Part shown: piece by piece, positions 56,464 to 64,000 of the stretch
Position numbering within the stretch: the stretch's first letter is position 1
Layout: each line of letters opens with the position of its first letter
From: Jatrophihabitans sp.
GTDB lineage: Bacteria; Actinomycetota; Actinomycetes; Mycobacteriales; Jatrophihabitantaceae
NCBI GenBank assembly: GCA_036389035.1
Contig: DASVQQ010000007.1
Coordinates: 372,001-436,000 of the forward strand
DNA: 64,000 nucleotides
Direction: 5' to 3'
Made by a program: the position numbers and the translations under genes
The notes under the pieces: generated by a model
What the model saw: the letters and a program-made list of their open reading frames with translations, nothing else
Told to the model about the DNA's origin: nothing
Database searches by the model: none

Positions 56464-58170
56464 ATGAGTTCAGCCCAGCCCCCTGACGATTTCGCCGCGG
56501 CGAAGCCCAGACGCCGGCGCCGGGAGCCGAGCCTCAACCCGCCGCCAGAGGTCCTCAACAAGCACGGCGGCCGGGTGCTCGATCCGGCCAGCGCTGTCCG
56601 GCTGCCCGGTCAGCCGTCGATCCGCCCGACCGTCTACGTCGGCTCGCGGCTGCTGGTGCGTTCGGTCAAGCTCGATGCCGAGGTGTTGCCCGCCCTGAAC
56701 CAGGCCGCCTCGGAGTCCAACCTGCGGTTGGTCTTCGACCAGGCCGACGCCAAACTGCTCGGCCTGGCCCGCCAGGCCGGCCTTCAGGACCTGGCCCTGC
56801 GGGTGCTGGCCACCCGGGTCCGGCTGGAGCCGGCCAGTGACAAGCCGGCCGCGCCGCCGGACTCCTGGCAGGTGCTGCAGAGTTACCGGGCCATCGTCGG
56901 GCCGGACAGCCCGGCCGCGAACCAGGTGAGCCTGGATCACCTGCTCACCGCGACCGACCGCTCCGCCGGCATCTCCGGCGTGCCGTACATGGGTGGCGGA
57001 AGCACCGGTGGGGTTCCCTACATGGGTGGCGGAAGCACCGACGGGGTGCCCTACATGGGCGGTGGCAGTGTCGGCATCAGCTCGCAGTACGGAATCCCGG
57101 GGCACGGTGGCCGGGCTCCGGTCACCTGGATGGGCGCGCCGCCCACCCGGTGCCCTTCGGCCGACAAGCCCTGCCGGCGGCCGGTGGTGGCGGTGCTCGA
57201 CACCGGCGTCGGTAAGCACCCCTGGTTGCCGGCCTCGATCGTCAAGCGCCATCCCCACATCGGAAGCCTGCCGATCGGCCAGACCGATCCGGCGACCGAC
57301 CCGGAGGTCAGCGGTTATCTGGACAACCCTCTGGAAGGCACCCTGGATCCGGATGCCGGTCACGGCACCTTCATCGCGGGGCTGATCCGCCAGATCTGCC
57401 CGGACGCCAACATCCTGGCCATCCGGGTGATGTACGGCGACGGCGCGGTGCCCGAGGGCGACCTGCTGGAGGCGTTGAACCGGCTGCTGCTGCGCCAGGC
57501 GCTGGCTCTGGCACTGGACAAGCCGAGCTGGTTGGTCGACGTGATCTCGCTGTCGCTGGGTTACTACCACGAGCTGCCGGCCGACTTCGCCTACGACCAG
57601 CTGCTGATCGAGACGCTTCGCGCGCTCGGTGAGCTCGGCGTCGCGGTCGTCGCGGCAGCCGGCAATGACGCGACTCCCCGGCACTTCTACCCGGCCGGGT
57701 TCGCGCCGCACGCCAACGGCCAGTGGAACCCGGTCGAACGCGACGTGCTGCCGGTGATCAGCGTCGGCGCGCTCAATCCGGACCTGCGCACGGTCGCGCT
57801 GTTCAGCAACGCCGGCGACTGGGTGTGCTGCCACCGCCAGGGCGCGGCCCTGGTGAGCACCATGCCGACCACGTTCAACGGCTCGCTGCAGCCGGTCGCC
57901 GCCATCCACCCCCACGGAAGCGGCCCGCGCTCCACCATCGACCCGGACAACTTCTACGGCGGCTTCTCCACCTGGAGCGGCACCTCGTTCGCGGCGCCGA
58001 TCCTGGCCGCCGAGTTGGCCAAGTTCCTGTGGGACTCCAAGGGCCTGGACACCTCGGACCCGGCCACGATGCTGGATCGGGGCTGGAACGCGCTGGAGGC
58101 GCTGACCGACGTCAAGCGTCCTCCCGCGCCCAGCGAGGTGCCCGACAGCCAGCCGGTGCCCGCGCACTGA
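56464..58170 (+). CDS. S8-family (subtilisin-like) serine protease
   Basis: A 568-residue protease without signal peptide or membrane helix, so probably cytoplasmic. An N-terminal domain (about 50-165) is unknown. Residues 172-204 are three 11-residue repeats of GVPYMGGGSTx. The peptidase S8 domain follows with the catalytic triad Asp246 (VVAVLDTGVG), His300 (DAGHGTFIAGLI) and Ser508 (WSGTSFAAPILA), plus the oxyanion Asn401 (AAGND). The repeat linker sits between the N-terminal domain and the catalytic domain, where a propeptide junction is cleaved in secreted subtilases. It lies between the sigma/adaptor pair and the CHAT protease gene, all on one strand. Confidence 0.93.
   Translation: MSSAQPPDDFAAAKPRRRRREPSLNPPPEVLNKHGGRVLDPASAVRLPGQPSIRPTVYVGSRLLVRSVKLDAEVLPALNQAASESNLRLVFDQADAKLLGLARQAGLQDLALRVLATRVRLEPASDKPAAPPDSWQVLQSYRAIVGPDSPAANQVSLDHLLTATDRSAGISGVPYMGGGSTGGVPYMGGGSTDGVPYMGGGSVGISSQYGIPGHGGRAPVTWMGAPPTRCPSADKPCRRPVVAVLDTGVGKHPWLPASIVKRHPHIGSLPIGQTDPATDPEVSGYLDNPLEGTLDPDAGHGTFIAGLIRQICPDANILAIRVMYGDGAVPEGDLLEALNRLLLRQALALALDKPSWLVDVISLSLGYYHELPADFAYDQLLIETLRALGELGVAVVAAAGNDATPRHFYPAGFAPHANGQWNPVERDVLPVISVGALNPDLRTVALFSNAGDWVCCHRQGAALVSTMPTTFNGSLQPVAAIHPHGSGPRSTIDPDNFYGGFSTWSGTSFAAPILAAELAKFLWDSKGLDTSDPATMLDRGWNALEALTDVKRPPAPSEVPDSQPVPAH
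56977..57075 (+). repeat. Three 33-base repeats inside the S8 protease gene
   Basis: Exact 33-base period, three units (56977-57009, 57010-57042, 57043-57075), encoding GVPYMGGGSTG, GVPYMGGGSTD and GVPYMGGGSVG. Codons differ between units while the peptide is kept, which suggests selection on the protein. Confidence 0.92.
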
Positions 58171-58289
58171 GGCTTGCGGCCGATGGCCTGCGACCCAACC
58201 TCCGGGCGGCGATCCGGCAGCCGGCTGTCAGGGGTGCCGGCCCGCCCACTGGGGTAGGTGGCCGAGTGCTGAGTGGGTAGGGTCAGGCA

Positions 58290-60827
58290 ATGATCCGCAT
58301 CGGCAGCGCGGATCTGGCCGAAGCCAAACGGCTGCACGCGCTGGGCGTCGAGCACAACAACGCCGGCCACCCGCTGCGCGCCATCCGGCTGTTCCGGCGA
58401 GCCCTGTCGTTGCCGGTGCTGGGCCAGGACGCCGACAGCGAGGCCCAGCTGGTCGCCGCCCGGATCTGGATCAGCCTGGCCATGAGCGAGTCCGAGCTCT
58501 ACGGCGTCGAACGCGGCCTGGCCGCCCTGGCCGAGGCCGAGCGCCTGGTCGACCTGGCCCGGCATCTGGACCTCAGTGCCCTGCTGCATCTGCAGAACGG
58601 CTACATCCGCGTGCGGGCCGGGCACTTCGAGGCCGGCCTGGAGCACCTGGACTCGGCGGTCGCCCTGATCGATCACGCCGAGCCGGCCCATGCCAGCAAC
58701 ATCCTGCTCAACCGCGGCAGCCTGCAGCTCTACCGCGGCCAGTTGGGCGCGGCCCGGCAGGACCTGAGCCGGTCGGCGGAGCTGGCCGCCCGGCACGGCC
58801 TGCGGGTCGAGGAGTTCAAGGCCCGGCACAACCTGGGCTACCTGGAGTTCCTGGCCGGCAACCTGGCGATGGCGCTGAAATCCATGGACGAGGCCCAAGC
58901 CATCAACGCCGAGGTCTCCCTCGCGGTCGCGCTGCTGGACCGGGCCCGGGTGCTGCTGGAGGCCGGCCTGCACCGTGAGTCCGACGACTCGCTGATCGAG
59001 GCGGCGGCGCTGTTCCGGACCGACCGGCTGAGCAAGGAACTGGGCGAGGTGGAGCTGGCCCGGGCCGAGTGCGCCTTGCTGGACGGTGAGATCGCGGCGG
59101 CTCGCAGGCTGGCGGCCACCGCCCGGGACCGGTTCCGCCGGCGTGCCAATGACCGGTGGCGACGCGATGCCGAGCTGGTGCTGCTGCATGCCGACCTGGC
59201 GGCCGGCCGGCCCGGTGGCCGGCTGGTCGGACCGGCGCTGCGGCTGGCGGCTGAGTTTCGCGGCGCCGGCCTGGAGACCCAGGCCCGGACCAGCCAGTTG
59301 ATCGCGGCCGAGGCCCTGCTGCGCGCCGGCCGGACCGAGCAGGCCCGCACGGTGGCTGCCCAGGCGGGCCCGATCCGAGCTGCTGACCCGGTCTCGGCGC
59401 GGCTGCACACCAGGCTGGTGCGAGCCCGGCTGTCCATCGCCGCGCGGGACGCCGCCACCGCTCGGCGTGAGATCCGCACCGGCCTGGCCGAACTCGCCAA
59501 CCACCAGGCCCAGTTCGGCAGCATCGACTTGCAGACCGCCAGCGCTGTGCATGGCCGCCAACTCGCCGAGCTGGACCTGTCGATGGCGCTGGCCGAGGGC
59601 AAGGCGGCCGGGGTGCTGGCCGCGATCGAGCGCGGCCGTGCGACCTCGAGCCGGCTGCCCGGAGTCAGCGCGCCCTCGGATCCGGTGGCGGCTGAACAGC
59701 TGGCCGAGCTGCGGCGCGTGGTCGAGGGGTTGCGCTCGATCCAATCCGACGCCGCGGCCGCCGAGCAGGTCAGCGCGCAGCGGCGCCGGATCGCCGAGCT
59801 GCAGCGAGCCCTGCGAGCCCGCTCCTGGCAGGCGGCGGGCTCGGGAAGCGCCCCGAGTCCGGCCTCGCTGGGCCAGATCGAGGCGGAGCTGGGCCGCGCC
59901 GGGGCAGGGCTGGCGTGCTACTTCGACGTCGGTGGCCAGCTGCACGCGGTCGTGCTCGCCCGGGGCCGGTCCCGAATCGTGCCGATCGGCAGCAGCGTGA
60001 CGGTGTCGGAGATGGTTCGCCGGGTGCGCGCCGACCTTGACGTCCTGGCTCAGGGTTACCTGCCGCGGGCGATGCTCGCCTCGGTCTGCGCGACGTTGAA
60101 CCGGTCGCTGGCCAGGCTTTCGGATCTGCTGCTGACCCCGCTGGCGCTGCCGGAGGACCGGCTGGTGATCGTGCCGACCGGGGTTCTGGCAGCGTTGCCG
60201 TGGACCAACCTGGCGCCGATGAAGGGCCGCCCGGTCGTGGTGGCGCCCTCGGCGACGGCCTGGTTGGCAGCCAACCGGCCCGGGCGAGGCGCCGGGCCGG
60301 TGGTCGCGGTGGCCGGGCCGGATCTGGCCCACTCCGAGCAGGAGGTGGTCGCGATCGGCAAGTTGTGGCCGGGGTCGCGGGTGCTGGCCGGCTCCGAAGG
60401 CGGCCGTGACGAGCTGGTGTCCGCGCTGGCCTCGGCGACCTTGGTGCATGTGGCCGCGCACGGTCAGCACCATGCCGAGAACCCGCTGTTCTCGTTGATC
60501 CGGCTGGTCGACGGCCCGCTGTTCGCCTACGAGCTCGACCACACCAGCCGGGCGGCCGAGCATGTGGTGCTGGCGGCCTGCGAGCTCGGTCAGGCGACCA
60601 TCCGGCCCGGTGACGAGGCGCTCGGGTTGACCAGCGTGCTGCTGCGGCTGGGCACCCGGTCGGTGATCTCGGGAGTCGCCCGGGTGCCCGACGATGTGGC
60701 GGCCGAGGTGATGACCGGCTATCACGCGGCGCTGGCCGCCGGCGCCGACTCGGCCTCGGCGCTGGCCGACGCCTGCGCCGCGTCCAGCACACCGGCGCCG
60801 TTCGTCTGCTTCGGCTCGACCTGGTGA
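58290..60827 (+). CDS. TPR-CHAT domain protein (caspase-like protease)
   Basis: An 845-residue protein. The N-terminal 450 or so residues are TPR-like helical pairs (for example AKRLHALGVEHNNAGHPLRAIRLFRRALSL and ARHNLGYLEFLAGNLAMALKSMDEA). The C-terminal CHAT domain has LVIVPTGVLAALPWTNL, then the catalytic dyad: His724 in VHVAAHGQH and Cys764 in VVLAACELG. Both are intact, so it is probably an active cysteine endopeptidase of the separase/caspase clan. TPR-CHAT proteins serve as effector proteases in bacterial conflict systems such as type III-E CRISPR. No transmembrane segment. ATG at 58290, 119 bases after the S8 gene. Confidence 0.93.
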   Translation: MIRIGSADLAEAKRLHALGVEHNNAGHPLRAIRLFRRALSLPVLGQDADSEAQLVAARIWISLAMSESELYGVERGLAALAEAERLVDLARHLDLSALLHLQNGYIRVRAGHFEAGLEHLDSAVALIDHAEPAHASNILLNRGSLQLYRGQLGAARQDLSRSAELAARHGLRVEEFKARHNLGYLEFLAGNLAMALKSMDEAQAINAEVSLAVALLDRARVLLEAGLHRESDDSLIEAAALFRTDRLSKELGEVELARAECALLDGEIAAARRLAATARDRFRRRANDRWRRDAELVLLHADLAAGRPGGRLVGPALRLAAEFRGAGLETQARTSQLIAAEALLRAGRTEQARTVAAQAGPIRAADPVSARLHTRLVRARLSIAARDAATARREIRTGLAELANHQAQFGSIDLQTASAVHGRQLAELDLSMALAEGKAAGVLAAIERGRATSSRLPGVSAPSDPVAAEQLAELRRVVEGLRSIQSDAAAAEQVSAQRRRIAELQRALRARSWQAAGSGSAPSPASLGQIEAELGRAGAGLACYFDVGGQLHAVVLARGRSRIVPIGSSVTVSEMVRRVRADLDVLAQGYLPRAMLASVCATLNRSLARLSDLLLTPLALPEDRLVIVPTGVLAALPWTNLAPMKGRPVVVAPSATAWLAANRPGRGAGPVVAVAGPDLAHSEQEVVAIGKLWPGSRVLAGSEGGRDELVSALASATLVHVAAHGQHHAENPLFSLIRLVDGPLFAYELDHTSRAAEHVVLAACELGQATIRPGDEALGLTSVLLRLGTRSVISGVARVPDDVAAEVMTGYHAALAAGADSASALADACAASSTPAPFVCFGSTW

Positions 60828-60879
60828 GGCGGTTGGCCGCCGGATTTGGTCGGGGGCCCCGGTTGTCCGTAATATCAAT

Positions 60880-61020
60880 CCCGAACCACCCGAAGACCGC
60901 TGGTTGTCGCGTGCGCACATGCGACCGAACAGCTCCGAAGCGCCGGAGCGACCCGCGCAGGATGGCCCGGTAGCGAGACTCGTCTCTTCGCCCCGTGCGC
61001 CCTGCGCCGGGGCGTTTCTG
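60880..61020 (+). promoter_or_regulatory. rplJ leader: Ribosomal L10 leader with attenuator-like hairpin
   Basis: CCGAAGACCGCTGGTTG (about 60890-60906) is the conserved start of actinobacterial rplJ leaders, which bind L10/L12 for autoregulation. A long hairpin, CGCCCCG/CGGGGCG with an inner GCGC/GCGC stem (60989-61014), is followed by TTTCTGTTCC and could act as an attenuator. Confidence 0.65.
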
Positions 61021-61087
61021 TTCCTCGAAGCTGATCGGCTGCCTGCCGCTCACGCACGCCGGCGCAGACGTGCACGAGAGGAGGGAC

Positions 61088-61798
61088 ATGCCGAACAAAG
61101 AGAAGCTCGGTGCGGTCGCCGAGATCGTCGACCAGTTCAACGCATCCTCGGCGACGGTCATCACCGAGTACCGCGGTCTGAGCGTCAAGCAGGTGACCCA
61201 GCTTCGCCAGGCGCTGGGCGCGGACGCCACCTACACCGTGGTCAAGAACACCCTGACCCGGCTGGCTGCCGCCGAGGCCGGTGTCAGCATCGATGACAGC
61301 ATGCTGGTGGGGCCGACCGCGATCGCGTTCGTCAAGGGCGATCCGGTCGCGGCCGCCAAGGGCTTGCGTGATTTCGCCAAGACCAATCCGCTGCTGGTCA
61401 TCAAGGGCGGTGTGATGGAAGGCAGGTCGCTGAGCGCGGCCGAGGTCAACCAGATCGCTGACCTGGAGTCCCGTGAGGTGTTGCTGGCCCAGATCGCCGG
61501 TGTCCTCAAGGCGCTGCCGAGTCGGGCCGCGGGCCTGTTCCAGGCGCCGCTGTCCCAGGTCGCCCGGCTTGCCCAGGCGCTGGCGGACAAGACTCCGGCC
61601 GAGGCCGCCGCACCGGCGTCCGAGACCAGCGCACCGGCGTCCGAGACCCAAGCCTCCGACGCTGCCGAGGCACCCGCCGACGCTGCCGAAGCACCCGCTG
61701 CCGAGGCATCCGCCGACGCTGCTGAGGCACCCGCTGCCACCGAGGCTCCTGCCCCGGAGACAGCATCCGACACTCCCGCCGAGCCGGCGGAGCAGTAA
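61088..61798 (+). CDS. rplJ: 50S ribosomal protein L10
   Basis: L10 of the ribosomal stalk base, 236 residues. The first 170 are standard ([76 protein letters not shown]). The last 60 form an Ala/Glu/Pro/Thr-rich acidic tail with repeated AAEAPA units. ATG at 61088 has GAGAGGAGGGAC just upstream. Precedes rplL. Confidence 0.97.
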   Translation: MPNKEKLGAVAEIVDQFNASSATVITEYRGLSVKQVTQLRQALGADATYTVVKNTLTRLAAAEAGVSIDDSMLVGPTAIAFVKGDPVAAAKGLRDFAKTNPLLVIKGGVMEGRSLSAAEVNQIADLESREVLLAQIAGVLKALPSRAAGLFQAPLSQVARLAQALADKTPAEAAAPASETSAPASETQASDAAEAPADAAEAPAAEASADAAEAPAATEAPAPETASDTPAEPAEQ

Positions 61799-61846
61799 CC
61801 AACCCATCTGCCGGCTTTCCCGGCGATACAGAAAGGACGCCACATC

Positions 61847-62236
61847 ATGGCGAAGCTCAGCACTGACGAGCTCATCGACGCGTTCAAGGAGCTCACCCTT
61901 CTTGAGCTGTCGGCATTCGTGAAGCAGTTCGAGGAGACCTTCGACGTCACCGCCGCCGCCCCGGTCGCGGTTGCCGCGGCCGGCGGCCCGACCGGCGGCG
62001 CGCCCGCCGAGGCCGAGGCCGAGCAGGATGAGTTCGACGTCATCCTCGAAGCTGCCGGTGACAAGAAGATCCAGGTCATCAAGGAGGTGCGCACCCTCAC
62101 CAGCCTCGGCCTCAAGGAGGCCAAGGACCTGGTGGACGGCGCTCCCAAGGCGGTCCTGGAGAAGGTCAACAAGGAGGCGGCCGACAAGGCCCGTGCGGCG
62201 CTGGAAGGCGCTGGCGCCTCGGTGACCGTCAAGTAG
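61847..62236 (+). CDS. rplL: 50S ribosomal protein L7/L12
   Basis: A 129-residue stalk protein: the N-terminal dimerisation part ([31 protein letters not shown]), an Ala/Gly-rich hinge, and the C-terminal factor-binding domain ([45 protein letters not shown]). Normal length. A strong hairpin follows. Confidence 0.98.
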   Translation: MAKLSTDELIDAFKELTLLELSAFVKQFEETFDVTAAAPVAVAAAGGPTGGAPAEAEAEQDEFDVILEAAGDKKIQVIKEVRTLTSLGLKEAKDLVDGAPKAVLEKVNKEAADKARAALEGAGASVTVK

Positions 62237-62259
62237 GTCATCCAGCACCTGTTCTGTCC

Positions 62260-62293
62260 GTGGGGGCGGTCCGCGAAAGCGGGCCGCCCCCAC
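62260..62293 (+). terminator. GC-rich terminator-like hairpin after rplL
   Basis: Stem GTGGGGGCGGTCCGC/GCGGGCCGCCCCCAC with loop GAAA. No clear T-run follows, so it may be a weak terminator or an mRNA stabiliser. Confidence 0.75.
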
Positions 62294-62572
62294 TGCTGTC
62301 CGCGGCTCTCTGTCCGCGGCTCGCTGGCCTTGGAGTTGTCCGCATGGTTCGGCCGCACGATCCGGCCCCGGCACGATCCGGTCCGATTGACCGGCTTCGC
62401 CGTTTCTGCGCGTCGGTGCCGGTGCTCGTGGCTACTCTTTGCCAGGATTCGCTCACGCTGGCGTACCCGGCGGTAACCGAAGACCGGCTAGGTCGTTGTT
62501 AGGCGCAGATGCTGCTTTCTCTGTGAAGCAGCGCGCCCTTTCTCGGACCGAGCGGGCGAGAGAGGAGCCGGG
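62294..62572 (+). other. Intergenic region before mceG
   Basis: About 280 bases with no supported gene. It should contain the promoter of the lipid-transport operon; a GAGAGGAGCCGGG Shine-Dalgarno segment precedes the GTG. Confidence 0.5.
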
Positions 62573-63607
62573 GTGGGAGTCGAGGTTGCCGTCGAGGGCT
62601 TGACCAAGTCCTTCGGCAAGCAGGTCATCTGGGGCGACGTCACGCTCACCCTGCCTCCCGGCGAGATCAGCGTCATGCTGGGCCCGTCCGGCACCGGCAA
62701 GTCGGTCTTCCTCAAGACGCTGGTCGGCCTGCTCAAGCCCGACCGCGGCTCGATCATGATCAAAGACGTCAACCTGGCCAAGTGCAGCGAGCACCAGCTC
62801 TACGAGACCCGCAAGCTGTTCGGCGTGCTGTTCCAGGACGGCGCCCTGTTCGGCTCGATGAACCTCTACGACAACATCGCCTTCCCGCTGCGTGAGCACA
62901 CCCGCAAGAGCGAGAGCGAGATTCGCAAGATCGTCTTGGAGAAGCTTGAGATGGTGGGCCTGACCGGCACCGACAAGAAGCTGCCCGGTGAGATCTCCGG
63001 CGGCATGCGCAAGCGCGCCGGCCTGGCCCGGGCCCTGGTGCTGGACCCCGAGATCATCCTGTTCGACGAGCCCGACTCGGGCCTGGACCCGGTCCGGGTG
63101 GCCTACTTGAACCAGCTGATCGTCGACCTGAACGCCCAGACCGACTCGACCTTTCTGATCGTCACCCACGACATCGGCACCGCGCGGACGGTGCCGGACA
63201 ACCTGGGGCTGCTGTTCCGTCGGGAGCTGGTCATGTTCGGCCCCCGCGAGGTGCTGCTGACCTCGGACGAGGCGGTGGTCGAGCAGTTCCTCAACGGCCG
63301 CAAAGAAGGCCCGATCGGCATGTCCGAGGAGAAGGACGCCGGCCAGGTCGCCGCGGAGCTCGCCGCCCTGGGCGACGGCGCGCCGCCCCCGCCGGGAACC
63401 GGGCCGAAGGGCGCCACCGGCAGCGGGGTGCCGCCGCAACTCCTGCCCTCGCCCGGGTTGCCCGAGCGCAAGGCGGCCGGCCGCCGGCAGGAGCGGGTGC
63501 TGCAGATGCTGCACACGTTGCCCGAGAAGGCGCAGGAGGCGGTCAAGCGCGCCCTGGACGACGAGCACCGGTCGCGGCTGCCCGCCTACCAGTCGGTGCC
63601 CGAATGA
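62573..63607 (+). CDS. mceG: ABC transporter ATPase of the Mce/MlaF type
   Basis: A 344-residue ATPase energising Mce lipid importers (Mkl/MceG in mycobacteria, MlaF-like). It has Walker A GPSGTGKS, the Q-loop, the signature EISGGMRKRAGLARAL and Walker B IILFDEPDSGLD followed by the switch His in IVTHDIG. A C-terminal extension of about 100 residues, as in actinobacterial MceG, includes a Gly/Pro-rich linker. GTG at 62573. It overlaps the permease gene by four bases. In M. tuberculosis mkl also lies just after rplL. Confidence 0.93.
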   Translation: MGVEVAVEGLTKSFGKQVIWGDVTLTLPPGEISVMLGPSGTGKSVFLKTLVGLLKPDRGSIMIKDVNLAKCSEHQLYETRKLFGVLFQDGALFGSMNLYDNIAFPLREHTRKSESEIRKIVLEKLEMVGLTGTDKKLPGEISGGMRKRAGLARALVLDPEIILFDEPDSGLDPVRVAYLNQLIVDLNAQTDSTFLIVTHDIGTARTVPDNLGLLFRRELVMFGPREVLLTSDEAVVEQFLNGRKEGPIGMSEEKDAGQVAAELAALGDGAPPPPGTGPKGATGSGVPPQLLPSPGLPERKAAGRRQERVLQMLHTLPEKAQEAVKRALDDEHRSRLPAYQSVPE

Positions 63608-64000
63608 GCTCGCTGTCGCCGGTGGCCGGCATCAGCCACGCCGGCCGGCTGTTCGCGCTCTTCCTCGACGTCGTCCGGTTGACCTTCAAGCGACCGTTCC
63701 AGTTCCGGGAATTCGTCCAGCAGGCATGGTTCATCGCGAGCGTGACGATCCTGCCGACAGCCCTGGTCGCGATCCCGTTCGGCGCGGTCATCGCCCTGCA
63801 GCTGGGCACCCTGACCCGGCAGTTGGGCGCCCAGTCCTTCACCGGCGCGGCCTCGGTGCTGGCCGTCATCCGGGAGGCCAGCCCGATCGTCTGCGCGCTG
63901 CTGATCGCCGGCGCCGGCGGCTCGGCGATCTGCGCCGACCTCGGCAGCCGCAAGATCCGCGACGAGATCGATGCCATGGAGGTGCTCGGCATCTCCCCGG
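63604..64000 (+). CDS. YrbE/MlaE-family permease, cut by window edge
   Basis: The first 132 residues of the permease subunit of an Mce-type ABC transporter. They read from ATG 63604 (overlapping the mceG stop) through LDVVRLTFKRPFQFREFVQQAWFIASV, FGAVIALQLGTLTRQLGAQSFTGAA, and the cytoplasmic-loop motif DLGSRKIRDEIDAMEVLGISP, the MlaE/YrbE coupling signature. The rest lies beyond the window, where further yrbE and mce genes would be expected. Confidence 0.93.
   Translation, partial: MSSLSPVAGISHAGRLFALFLDVVRLTFKRPFQFREFVQQAWFIASVTILPTALVAIPFGAVIALQLGTLTRQLGAQSFTGAASVLAVIREASPIVCALLIAGAGGSAICADLGSRKIRDEIDAMEVLGISP

Noticed and set aside
54793..60879. The rplA-rplJ insert as a prophage or transposon
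   Set aside because: No integrase, transposase, terminal inverted repeats or target duplication are visible, and its GC content matches the flanks.
57954..60920. A 988-residue open frame on the minus strand opposite the TPR-CHAT gene
   Set aside because: It is a GC-bias shadow: Arg/Gly/Gln-rich low complexity with no family motif, while the plus strand has an intact TPR-CHAT protein.

Overview
This is 64 kb of high-GC actinobacterial chromosome. Mycothione reductase, a PptT-type phosphopantetheinyl transferase with its PptH-like hydrolase, glucosyl-3-phosphoglycerate synthase, a MenJ-type reductase beside a 14-gene nuo operon, HadA/HadB-like dehydratases beside rpmG, and an MceG/YrbE transporter all point to Actinomycetia. 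I cannot name the genus; a non-mycobacterial, Frankia/Jatrophihabitans-like lineage fits. Almost every gene can be assigned.

Layout. 0-7.4 kb: pptH-like/pptT, an alditol oxidase, a PAS-LuxR regulator, a VOC protein, mycothione reductase and a ROK-type kinase. 7.4-15.3 kb: thiamine locus (thiD, a TPP riboswitch before a pyrimidine permease and thiG, thiS-thiO, thiE), interrupted at 10.5-12.1 kb by a less GC-rich nucleotidyltransferase/winged-helix pair with its own promoter. 15.4-17.9 kb: gpgS, a FolP2-like DHPS homologue and an unknown protein, all overlapping. 18-20.2 kb: hppD, an Lrp regulator and a UVR-motif protein. 20.3-38.9 kb: menJ, nuoABCDEFGHIJKLMN and a polyprenyl diphosphate synthase, making complex I together with menaquinone side-chain functions. 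A Rex-like operator precedes menJ and a DtxR/IdeR-like iron box precedes nuoA. 39-46.6 kb: an acyl-ACP desaturase, a Lys/Ala-repeat surface protein, korA-korB-rarD, and a small unassigned island with a WXG100-like protein. 46.6-48.1 kb: rmlA and a YajQ protein.

48.3-64 kb: the conserved translation/export locus with tRNA-Tyr, -Thr, -Met and -Trp, rpmG-hadA-hadB, secE-nusG-rplK-rplA, then rplJ-rplL and mceG-yrbE. The order matches the mycobacterial rpmG-had-secE-nusG-rplK-rplA...rplJ-rplL-mkl region. Between rplA and rplJ, where mycobacteria carry methyltransferases, this genome has a self-contained cassette (55.2-60.8 kb): a sigma-70-family factor, a small overlapping protein, a leaderless (apparently cytoplasmic) subtilisin-type S8 protease with three perfect-period 11-residue repeats before its catalytic domain, and a TPR-CHAT (caspase-like) protease with an intact His/Cys dyad. 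I regard this as the best candidate for an undescribed system: a two-protease relay coupled to transcription, which by analogy with TPR-CHAT systems could be a defence or stress-signalling module. That function is inference.

A secondary theme is short tandem duplications in intergenic spacers and at gene ends (4531, 15255, 46611, 50553, 53940 and 55055), some carrying the stop codon of the adjacent gene. No rRNA, prophage, transposase or CRISPR array was seen.
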